Shown here: positions 38,129 to 46,614 of the stretch, piece by piece
Layout: each line of letters begins with the position of its first letter
How positions within the stretch are numbered: the stretch's first letter is position 1
DNA from: an uncultured Bacteroidales bacterium
Lineage (GTDB): Bacteria > Bacteroidota > Bacteroidia > Bacteroidales > WCHB1-69
DNA: 64,000 nt
Assembly: GCA_905233625.1 (NCBI GenBank)
Contig: CAJOFJ010000005.1
Location: 126,119-190,118 of the forward strand
Direction: 5' to 3'
Notes under the pieces: generated by a model
The model's input: only the letters and a program-made list of their open reading frames with translations
Told to the model about the DNA's origin: nothing
Database searches by the model: none
Made by a program: the position numbers and the translations under genes

Positions 38129-38614
38129 TTAATCCTTAACGAGACGAACAGATAAACCGTAGGAATTTTCGCATCCATCTATCCATGAGTGTTCTATATC
38201 TCTATCGAAGAACAAACAAAAGGAATTGTCAGAATCGTAGGATGTTGATGACCGATACCAACCAATTAAACCCACGCTCGAAACAGCGGTACCGGAAAAA
38301 CCCGCAGCAGGCAAAAAAATGTTATTTCCATTAGCACCCGTAACTTTATAGCCACCACTACTTTGCCATTCCCAGATACAATGTGTTCGCAATTCTTCAA
38401 ATTGCTCTTTAGTGGGCAATTTGCTTCCGAATGTACTAACAGCATCGTCAAAAGTATAAAAGCCAGATCCATTACCAATCTCGTTAGCAGACTTCCATTT
38501 TGTTCCACTCGGTAGACCTAAATCCACATAACTGTTTTGAGTATCTTTTTTGCACGAAGTTAACACAAGTGAAAAAAAGAATACTGCGGTGAAAGCGAAT
38601 AATAGTTTTTACAT
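38129..38614 (-). pseudogene. FISUMP-like lipoprotein gene with a stop at codon 2
   Basis: Minus strand reads ATG TAA AAA CTA TTA TTC GCT TTC ... CTT GTG TTA ACT TCG TGC AAA AAA GAT; signal peptide and lipobox are intact after the stop; body has DLGLPSGTKWKSANE and LPTKEQFEEL. Confidence 0.55.
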
Positions 38615-39074
38615 ACTTATTCTTGCCGTTTTTCCTGTCGGCCCATCAGGTTCTTTGCTCTCCAACACCCATAGAGCTTGTCCATAAAAGAAGCGTGGTG
38701 CTGATACGCCAATTCTTCTAATGGAGGTCGTAGGAAAACCTTGTAACGCAGATGCAGCAATCAGTCCACGCTATACACGTGAACCATTACACCATTCTTG
38801 CGCTACAATATTGGAAATTTACTACGTTTCCATTAGCAAGACGAGCATAACGCTTCGTTATATCAATAAAATCTGGTATAAAACTGGTTTCATACTGAGT
38901 GCAAAAATAAAAAAAAATTATTGAATATTTGCTGCAGGTTTTGAATTTTTCACACAGGTACCACATGATTTCTCGCATCAGCTGGGATGAGTCCATTCCG
39001 CGGTGATCATGCTCTGTGCTTCGGGGCTGGTGTGTTGCGCACCGCGGAGAGGTTATGCACGAGTTCCGCATCCC

Positions 39075-39120
39075 CCCAGACTGCGCCTACGGCTTAGTCT
39101 GGGGTTAATAAGATATCGAC
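39075..39120. repeat. REP-like hairpin element ending GGGGTTAATAAGATATCG
   Basis: CCCCAGACTGCGCCTACGGCTTAGTCTGGGGTTAATAAGATATCGA; shares GGGGTTAATARGATATCG with 20882..20899. Confidence 0.75.
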
Positions 39121-39163
39121 TCTTCGAGGCTTAAGTGGTCGGCTTCGCCGTAGATGTTTGCGT

Positions 39164-39207
39164 CACTACCCCGGCCTCCGGCCACCCCTTCTAAAAGAAG
39201 GGGAATT
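39164..39207 (+). repeat. CACTACCCC double-hairpin element
   Basis: CACTACCCCGGCCTCCGGCCACCCCTTCTAAAAGAAGGGGAATT. Confidence 0.88.
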
Positions 39208-39481
39208 TTACGCTTCATCACTTGTTCTACCAAACCATGCAGGCTGTCAGGCCAGCATTTCCCCCTGTCGTTGCGTACGTAGGCAATGCCGACGGTTGGG
39301 GCGTACTGGCTTGTGCGGCTGCACTTACCGTCGGCTTGATCTTTTGGTTACTTTTCGATCAAACGAAAAGTAACGGAAAAGAAAGTATATGAAGATATTT
39401 GCTAATTTACTAATTAACTAATTTGCCAATTAAAAATGGCACATTAGCACATTGTCTCATTGGCACATTTAAAAAATTTTG

Positions 39482-39489
39482 TATCTTTG
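39482..39489 (+). promoter_or_regulatory. -7 box (TATCTTTG) for the glycogen synthase-phosphorylase gene
   Basis: TAnnTTTG match 28 bp upstream of 39517. Confidence 0.6.
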
Positions 39490-39516
39490 CATTTTTAAAA
39501 CTATATATAACATATA

Positions 39517-42500
39517 ATGAGTAAACCTGACTATCTATTCGAAACCAGCTGGGAGATTTGCAACAAAGTCGGCGGTATTTACACCGTCCTCTCCACCAAG
39601 GCGTTCACCGCTGTCAACCATTTCCAAAACAACTATATCTGCATCGGTCCAGACCTGTCGAAAGAAGACGAGAAACGGCAGGAGTTCATAGAAGACCCCA
39701 CCCTTTTCAAGAACTGGCGGGCCAATGCTTTGTCGGAAGGCCTTCGTATCCGCATTGGCCGGTGGAATGTCAGCGGACACCCCGTGGTCATACTGGTGGA
39801 CTTCACCCCTTATTTTGAGAAGAAAAATGATATTCTGACCCAATTTTGGCTCAGCCATAAACTGGATTCCATTTCCGGTCAGTGGGACTATATCGAGCCC
39901 GCCCTCTTCGGCTATGCTGCCGGCAGGGTTATCGAGAGTTTCTACCAGTTCTACTGCACCTCCATGGACAAAATCGTGGCACAGTTCCACGAATGGATGA
40001 CAGGCACTGGCATCCTGTACCTGAACCAGAAAGCCCCGCAGGTAGCCACCGTGTTCACTACCCACGCCACCGTGTTGGGCCGTTGCATCGCTGGCAACGG
40101 ACTACCCCTATATGGCAACATCAAGCAGTATCAGCCCCAAGATACCGCCAAACGTTTCGGCGTACAATCCAAGTTCTCGCTGGAATACCTGTCCGCACAG
40201 ACTGCCGACGCCTTTACAACCGTAAGTGACATCACCGATATTGAATGCGAGGCATTCCTGGGCAAGAAAGTCGATACGGTCACCATCAATGGTTTTGAAA
40301 ACAATTTTGTGCCGCAAGGCGAAGACTACCAGCGTTTGCGTACAGCAGCCCGCCAGAAACTGATCCAAGTGGCCACGGCTCTCACCCAGCAAAGCATCAG
40401 CGACGATGCCCTGCTGATCATCAACAGCGGTCGTTACGAATTCCACAACAAGGGTATCGACATGTTTATCAAGGGTTTGGCCAAGCTGAACCAAAACAAG
40501 GATCTGCAACGCGAGGTGGTGGCCTTCATCGCTGTGCCCGCAGGTACCAGCGGCAAACGCACCGACCTGATGCTGAAGATGAACCAGCCTGTCGGCGACA
40601 AGCCTGTCCTTGACGACTTCACCACACATCCCCTCTACGACAGCTACAACGACCCCGTTGTCAAAAATTTAATTGCCAATAATTTACACAATGCCCCAGA
40701 CCAAAAGGTAAAAGTCATTTTCATCCCCGTTTACCTGAATGGTGAAGACGGCATCTTCGACCTGACCTATTACGAATTACTGCCGGGTATCGATCTATCA
40801 GTATTTCCATCTTATTATGAACCATGGGGTTACACCCCGTTGGAGAGTGTCGCTTTCGGCATTCCCACCATCACCACCACCAATGCCGGTTTCGGCCAAT
40901 GGGCAGTAGCCAACTTCCAAAACCAAAAAGCCGTGACCGTCATTACACGTACTGACAACAACGATGAGGAAGTGGCAGAAGGCATTGCCCAATCCATCTT
41001 ATACCATACAGTTTGCAGTGCGGAAGAGACCGTAAAGAACCGTGACAAAGCCACTGAAATCTCGCAACAGGCTTTATGGAAAAATCTGTATAACAACTAC
41101 TTGGACTGCTATACCATTGCCTTGTCAAAGAGTTTTAACCGTTCAGACCTGTATCGGAACAAGACTTCAAGAGTAGGCTTGTTGGTAGAGAAGTTCCAGA
41201 AACCGGAACCCGTATGGCACCGTATTTCCGTCAAATCAAAACTGCCGGAACCGCTGATGAAACTGGAGAAACTGTCCAAGAACCTCTGGTGGAGCTGGAA
41301 CTACGAAGCCCGCGAACTGTTTGAAGAAGTGGCAGGCAAGGAGCGTTGGCAGCAATACGAGGAGAACCCCGTTTATCTGCTGCAGGAATTACCTGCCAGC
41401 TGCATCGACAAACTGATGGAAGACACGCTGTTTCTGGAAAAAATGGACCATGTATATGCCCAGTTTGAGCAATATATGAACGAGCCGCGCACCCGCACAG
41501 AAGAGCAGGTGGCCTATTTCAGCATGGAATTCGGCATCAGCAACGAGCTGAAAATTTTCTCCGGCGGTTTAGGCATGCTGGCTGGCGACTACCTCAAAGA
41601 AGCCAGCGACTGCAACGTCAACATGGTAGGCATCGGTCTGCTGTACCGCTACGGCTATTTCACCCAGCAGATTTCCGCCATCGGCGACCAAATCAACCTC
41701 TATCCGCCGCAGAGCTTCTCCAAGTTGCCCATCCATCCGTACAAAGATGCCGAGGGCAAATGGATCACCATCAGTCTGGCTTTGCCGGGTCGCAACCTGT
41801 ACGCCCGTATCTGGCGAGTGGATGTAGGACGCATCCCCTTGTTCCTCCTGGACACCGACTTTAACGACAATACCGAGGAAGACCGCAGAACCACCAATAC
41901 CCTTTACGGCGGTGACATCGAAAATCGTCTCAAACAGGAAATCCTGCTGGGTATCGGAGGTATGAGGATGTTGGAGAAACTGGACATCCATCCCACCCTG
42001 TTCCATCTGAACGAAGGGCACGCCGCCTTCCTGAATCTGGAAAGACTGCGCTGGTTCATGCAGGAAAAACAACTTCCCTTCGGCCAGGCTATCGAGCTGG
42101 TACGCAGCTCATCCCTGTTCACCACGCACACCCCTGTGCCCGCCGGACACGACACCTTCAGCGAGGATTTGATGCGCCGCTATTTCTCCTATTACACCGA
42201 AAAATGCAACATGGAATGGGCCACCTTCATGAGCATGGGCCGCAAAAACATCGACGATATCTACAGCAAATTCTCGATGAGCATTCTGGCCTGCAAACTG
42301 TCGCAGGAAGTCAACGGCGTAAGTGCCATCCACGGCCGTGTCAGCCGCGAGATGTTCAGCTTCCTCTACGAGGGGCATCTGCCGGAAGAGCTCCATATCG
42401 GGCATGTCACCAATGGTGTGCATTACCCGTCATGGACCCACAAGAAATGGCAGCAATTCCATCAGGAAGTCTTTGGCGATAAATTCCTCCGCAATCAGTC

Positions 42501-43743
42501 CGACGACAGTTTCTGGAAAAAAATCTATGATGTGGAAGATGCCGACATCTGGGCCATCAAGGACCAATTGAGAGGCGAGCTGATTGACAATATCAAGACA
42601 CTGCTGGAGGTACAGATGCGCCGCCGCAACGAGTCACCCGACCTCATTGTCAACACCTTAAAGGCTATCCGCAAGGACGCGCTGACCATCGGTTTCGCCC
42701 GTCGTTTCGCCACATACAAACGCGCGCACCTGCTCTTCACCAACGAGGAGAAGCTGAAGCGTTTGCTCAACAACCCCGATCAGCCCGTGCAATTCGTCTT
42801 CGCCGGCAAGGCACACCCACACGACAAGGCTGGACAGGACCTCATCAAACGTATCCTGGAATTCTCACGCAAGCCCGATTTCATCGGAAAAATCATCATA
42901 TTGGAGAATTATGACATCATCCTGGCCAAGAAGCTGATTTCGGGCTGCGATGTATGGCTGAATACCCCGACCCGTCCCTTGGAGGCATCGGGAACCAGCG
43001 GCGAGAAGGCCGTGATGAACGGTGTGCTCAACTTCAGCGTACTTGACGGCTGGTGGGCAGAAGGCTACCATGAAGGAGCTGGCTGGGCCATCAACGAACA
43101 GATTACCTATACCGACAACCGCCTGCAGGACGAGTTGGATGCCGCCACTATCTACGCCATGATTGAAGAGCAAATCGCCCCCTGCTTCTACAACCGTGAT
43201 GAAAAGAATATTCCGCATGAATGGACCAAGATGATGAAGAACTGCTTCTACAAAACCTCGCCTCATTTCACCATGAAGCGCCAGCTGGACGACTATTATG
43301 AGAAGTTCTATCACAAATTGGAGAAACAGCATAAATTATTGTCAGAAAACAATTTAGAGAACACTTTCAATCTCGTTCGCTGGAAAGAGAAAGTCCTCAC
43401 CGCATGGGATAGTGTGGAAGTCGTTGAACTCACCCAATCTGAGCCGACAGAAATCACTTTCACCTTGGGAGACCAGATTACCACCACCGTACTGCTCAAA
43501 TTAGGAGCCCTGCGCGTGGAGGATCTCAAAGTGGAATTGGTATTTACCAAAATTGACAATGGCAAGCGAGTATTCTACCGGAAAATACCTTTCACCCTGG
43601 TGGACACTCAAAACGACCTGGCACGCTTCAGCTGTACCGTCCAACCCAAGTATGCCGGCATGACGGACTATTCCGTCCGTATCATCCCCGCCAACCCCAT
43701 GTTGCCGCATGATATGGATTTCAACCTTGTAAAATGGCTATAA
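39517..43743 (+). CDS. Fusion of glycogen synthase (GT3-like) and alpha-glucan phosphorylase (GT35)
   Basis: 1408 aa; N-terminal FETSWEICNKVGGIYTVLSTKA...FTTHATVLGR and PSYYEPWGYTPLES; C-terminal VAYFSMEFGISNELKIFSGGLGMLAGDYLKEASD, HLNEGHAAFLNLER, FAGKAHPHDKAGQDLIK, EASGTSGEKAVMNG. Confidence 0.93.
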   Translation: MSKPDYLFETSWEICNKVGGIYTVLSTKAFTAVNHFQNNYICIGPDLSKEDEKRQEFIEDPTLFKNWRANALSEGLRIRIGRWNVSGHPVVILVDFTPYFEKKNDILTQFWLSHKLDSISGQWDYIEPALFGYAAGRVIESFYQFYCTSMDKIVAQFHEWMTGTGILYLNQKAPQVATVFTTHATVLGRCIAGNGLPLYGNIKQYQPQDTAKRFGVQSKFSLEYLSAQTADAFTTVSDITDIECEAFLGKKVDTVTINGFENNFVPQGEDYQRLRTAARQKLIQVATALTQQSISDDALLIINSGRYEFHNKGIDMFIKGLAKLNQNKDLQREVVAFIAVPAGTSGKRTDLMLKMNQPVGDKPVLDDFTTHPLYDSYNDPVVKNLIANNLHNAPDQKVKVIFIPVYLNGEDGIFDLTYYELLPGIDLSVFPSYYEPWGYTPLESVAFGIPTITTTNAGFGQWAVANFQNQKAVTVITRTDNNDEEVAEGIAQSILYHTVCSAEETVKNRDKATEISQQALWKNLYNNYLDCYTIALSKSFNRSDLYRNKTSRVGLLVEKFQKPEPVWHRISVKSKLPEPLMKLEKLSKNLWWSWNYEARELFEEVAGKERWQQYEENPVYLLQELPASCIDKLMEDTLFLEKMDHVYAQFEQYMNEPRTRTEEQVAYFSMEFGISNELKIFSGGLGMLAGDYLKEASDCNVNMVGIGLLYRYGYFTQQISAIGDQINLYPPQSFSKLPIHPYKDAEGKWITISLALPGRNLYARIWRVDVGRIPLFLLDTDFNDNTEEDRRTTNTLYGGDIENRLKQEILLGIGGMRMLEKLDIHPTLFHLNEGHAAFLNLERLRWFMQEKQLPFGQAIELVRSSSLFTTHTPVPAGHDTFSEDLMRRYFSYYTEKCNMEWATFMSMGRKNIDDIYSKFSMSILACKLSQEVNGVSAIHGRVSREMFSFLYEGHLPEELHIGHVTNGVHYPSWTHKKWQQFHQEVFGDKFLRNQSDDSFWKKIYDVEDADIWAIKDQLRGELIDNIKTLLEVQMRRRNESPDLIVNTLKAIRKDALTIGFARRFATYKRAHLLFTNEEKLKRLLNNPDQPVQFVFAGKAHPHDKAGQDLIKRILEFSRKPDFIGKIIILENYDIILAKKLISGCDVWLNTPTRPLEASGTSGEKAVMNGVLNFSVLDGWWAEGYHEGAGWAINEQITYTDNRLQDELDAATIYAMIEEQIAPCFYNRDEKNIPHEWTKMMKNCFYKTSPHFTMKRQLDDYYEKFYHKLEKQHKLLSENNLENTFNLVRWKEKVLTAWDSVEVVELTQSEPTEITFTLGDQITTTVLLKLGALRVEDLKVELVFTKIDNGKRVFYRKIPFTLVDTQNDLARFSCTVQPKYAGMTDYSVRIIPANPMLPHDMDFNLVKWL

Positions 43744-43794
43744 TATTGTGGCTATAAATCAGTTATAACGCCCAATAATGTTAGCGATAATGAT

Positions 43795-44415
43795 ATGCCT
43801 ATAATGTTATTAGACACGCTGAAAGACTATAAGGTTTATCTCTGCTCCAAATCACCCCGCCGGCAGGAGCTGCTTGCTGGCATGGGTATTGACTTTGAGT
43901 ACCTGCCCACCAATGTCGAGGAGAAGCATCCCGACACGGACAATCCCGTGGAGGTGGCTGAGTACCTGTCGAAGCTCAAGTTGTCGCCTATCTGTCTGGA
44001 GAAATATCCGAAGAACACCATCTTCATTGCCTGCGACACCATTGTGGTATTAGGGAATGAAATTCTGGAGAAGCCCAAAGACGAGGCTGAGGCGGTGAAG
44101 ATGCTGCGGGAACTTTCGGGCAAAAGCCATACTGTCATCAGCGGGCTCACGGTAGCCACTCCGGAGCGCAGCCTCACCTCGCATCGCAAAAGTGCAGTGA
44201 GGTTCGGCCAGCTCAGCGACGAGGAGATTGACTATTATGTGCGGCAGTACCAGCCATTGGACAAGGCCGGGGCCTACGGTGTGCAGGAATGGATCGGCTA
44301 CATTGGCATCGAAGCCCTCGAAGGCTCGTTTTACAATGTCATGGGGCTACCCACCAAATTGTTGTGGGAGATGCTGGGGGAAATCACACGATATACTGGA
44401 AATTCGGCGAACTAG
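43795..44415 (+). CDS. Maf family nucleoside triphosphate pyrophosphatase
   Basis: 206 aa; LCSKSPRRQELLAGMGIDFEYLPTNVEE, ACDTIVVLGNEILEKPKDEAEAVKMLRELSGKSHTVISG, DKAGAYGVQEW. Confidence 0.96.
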   Translation: MPIMLLDTLKDYKVYLCSKSPRRQELLAGMGIDFEYLPTNVEEKHPDTDNPVEVAEYLSKLKLSPICLEKYPKNTIFIACDTIVVLGNEILEKPKDEAEAVKMLRELSGKSHTVISGLTVATPERSLTSHRKSAVRFGQLSDEEIDYYVRQYQPLDKAGAYGVQEWIGYIGIEALEGSFYNVMGLPTKLLWEMLGEITRYTGNSAN

Positions 44416-44463
44416 GGGCGCGTACCTACGGTACGCCATGATATCTTTCCCGTACATCACGAT

Positions 44464-44557
44464 GCTATGCGGGGATTGTGGCTACGCCACAATCTAATTT
44501 ATTATTCGATGCAGAAAGTGCGTATGCGGGGGTTGTGGCTATGCCACAAATTTGTTC
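44464..44557 (+). repeat. Left 94-bp flanking repeat of the Y1 transposase gene
   Basis: First 65 bp identical to 45278..45342; remaining 29 bp have 4 mismatches; contains hairpins TTGTGGCTACGCCACAA and TTGTGGCTATGCCACAA. Confidence 0.93.
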
Positions 44558-44665
44558 TTCCGGCCATATCGCAATTGCTGCAATACATTATGCGGCAAAG
44601 CCGCAACCCAAACATAGATAACGATGGTTCTCGGAATATTACGGCGTGCCGTAGGTACGCGACCA

Positions 44666-45148
44666 TTATTCAATCGGATAGAAAATATATTTTTCGTCAA
44701 ATTCAACCCCTTCACGAACCAACAATTGTTTATATTCATCAACAAATTTTTTATTGGCATGATGTTTTTCCTGATTTCTGATATAATTTGCAATAACATC
44801 AATATCTTTGGGACCACAGGAAAATGCACCATATCCCGACTGCCAGCCAAATCTGCGCACGGATAATTTGTTTTCATTAATCCACCGTGAACTATCCCCT
44901 TTGACTAAACGCATTAAATCCGATAATGGTATTGTTGTGTTGTGCATGCTAAGCAAAATATGCAAATGATCCGGTATTCCACCTATAGCTATCACATTAT
45001 TTCCCTTATTAGAAATTATCGTGGAAATGTAAGAATATAATTTATCCTTCCATAGGTTAGATATTAATGAATCTCTGTTTTTTACAGTAAATACTGTATG
45101 AATGTAAATGCGAGCAAAGGTGTTGGGTGTTGTTTTTTTCTCATTCAT
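44666..45148 (-). mobile_element. IS200-like / REP-associated Y1 tyrosine transposase (RAYT-like)
   Basis: 160 aa; RIYIHTVFTVKNRDSLI, GIPDHLHILLSM (HUH-type PDHLHIL), KGDSSRWINENKLSVRRFGWQSGYGAFSC, YIRNQEKHHANKKFVDEYKQLL. Confidence 0.9.
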
Positions 45149-45277
45149 AGCTTATATTTTTTATTAATATTAAATTTATAACGATATATTATACAAATTA
45201 TTATTTAATAAACAAAAAAATCACAATATTACTGGGATTGTCCCTCTGGGACAAATTTGGCTGGTGCGATATATCAC

Positions 45278-45371
45278 GCTATGCGGGGATTGTGGCTACG
45301 CCACAATCTAATTTATTATTCGATGCAGAAAGTGCGTATGCGAGGGTTGTGGCTACGCCACAGATTTATTC
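45278..45371 (+). repeat. Right 94-bp flanking repeat of the Y1 transposase gene
   Basis: See 44464..44557; a further hairpin TGTGGCTATGCCACA lies at 45422..45436. Confidence 0.93.
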
Positions 45372-45555
45372 GGCATTCAATGAGGAAGGAGTGGTATGCG
45401 GAGGGGGTGGTATACGGAGGATGTGGCTATGCCACATTAATATTTTCCGTATTTTTGCAGGCAGATAACGCTGTTGATTTGGAGATGTTTCAAGGAACAT
45501 ATTTGGAGGCGTTTCAGGAAACGTCTCTACAACATCGAACATTTGTCAGAAAAAA

Positions 45556-46497
45556 ATGTCAGACCGCTACTATTCATACAAACAATTCTTACTGGAGCAT
45601 TTCGGGGAACCGGTGCTGAAGTTGCCCGTGGATGCGGGGTTCAGCTGTCCCAACCGTGACGGCACCGTGGGGACGGGGGGCTGCAGCTACTGCCTCAACG
45701 AGGCCTTTGCGCCACGCTACTGTTCCTCCGGAAAAGACATTCTGCGGCAAATCGACGAAGGCATCGAATTTCACCGTCAACGAGGCCGTGAGAGCAATAT
45801 CTACTTGGCTTATTTCCAATCCTTCTCCAACACCCACGCACCCCTTGACAAACTGCGGGAGCGCTATGAGACTGCCCTATCGCATCCGAAGGTAAAAGGA
45901 CTGGTTATCGGAACCCGTCCCGACTGCGTTGATGAGGAAAAACTGGACTACCTGAAAAGCCTGAGCCAAAAGCATTTTATCAGTGTGGAATATGGTATCG
46001 AAAGCTGTTATGACCGCACTTTGCAACGCATCAACCGAGGACATGATTTCGCCACCGCACAACAGGCAGTAGAGCAAACCGCCTCAAGAGGCATCCATAC
46101 CGGCGGACATTTCATTATCGGACTGCCCGGAGAAACGACAGCAGACTGGTTGTCAAGTATTCAGACTATCAACCAGATGCCTCTCAACAGCCTCAAATTC
46201 CACCAATTGCAAATCATCAAAGGCACCGCGATGGAAAAGGAATTCGAAGAGCATCCCGAAGATTTCCAGCATCTGGACATGGATACCTATATTGAGCTGA
46301 TGGTGGAGATGATAAAACGGATGCGACCGGACATCAGCATCGAACGCTTTGCGGCAGAGGTACCTCCCCGATACCTAAGAAGCAATCCCTGGCAACTGCA
46401 ACGCTATGACGTGATTCTGCAAAAAATACGCCAACGATTAATGGAGAAGGACTGTTGGCAAGGAATGAGCCTAAACATACCGGAACCGACCTTATAG
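45556..46497 (+). CDS. TIGR01212 family radical SAM protein (YhcC-like)
   Basis: 313 aa; VDAGFSCPNRDGTVGTGGCSYCLNEAF, YFQSFSNTHAPLDKLRERYETAL, FHQLQIIKGTAMEKEF. Confidence 0.95.
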   Translation: MSDRYYSYKQFLLEHFGEPVLKLPVDAGFSCPNRDGTVGTGGCSYCLNEAFAPRYCSSGKDILRQIDEGIEFHRQRGRESNIYLAYFQSFSNTHAPLDKLRERYETALSHPKVKGLVIGTRPDCVDEEKLDYLKSLSQKHFISVEYGIESCYDRTLQRINRGHDFATAQQAVEQTASRGIHTGGHFIIGLPGETTADWLSSIQTINQMPLNSLKFHQLQIIKGTAMEKEFEEHPEDFQHLDMDTYIELMVEMIKRMRPDISIERFAAEVPPRYLRSNPWQLQRYDVILQKIRQRLMEKDCWQGMSLNIPEPTL

Positions 46498-46614
46498 GGC
46501 CACAAAAAAATGTTTTGATTTACACTTCAAGCTGTTAACAAAAAGACATTTCCGTTGCCATACTATCAATAATTATACTTATTTTTGCTGATTAAATATA
46601 ATATTGCGGTAATT

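Noticed and set aside
39158-39373. 71-aa ORF
   Set aside because: Begins inside a CACTACCCC repeat element; composition of repeat DNA.
44467-44781. 104-aa plus-strand ORF in the RAYT flank
   Set aside because: Translated from the hairpin repeats (MRGLWLRHN...), not a gene; the same peptide arises from the second repeat copy at 45257.
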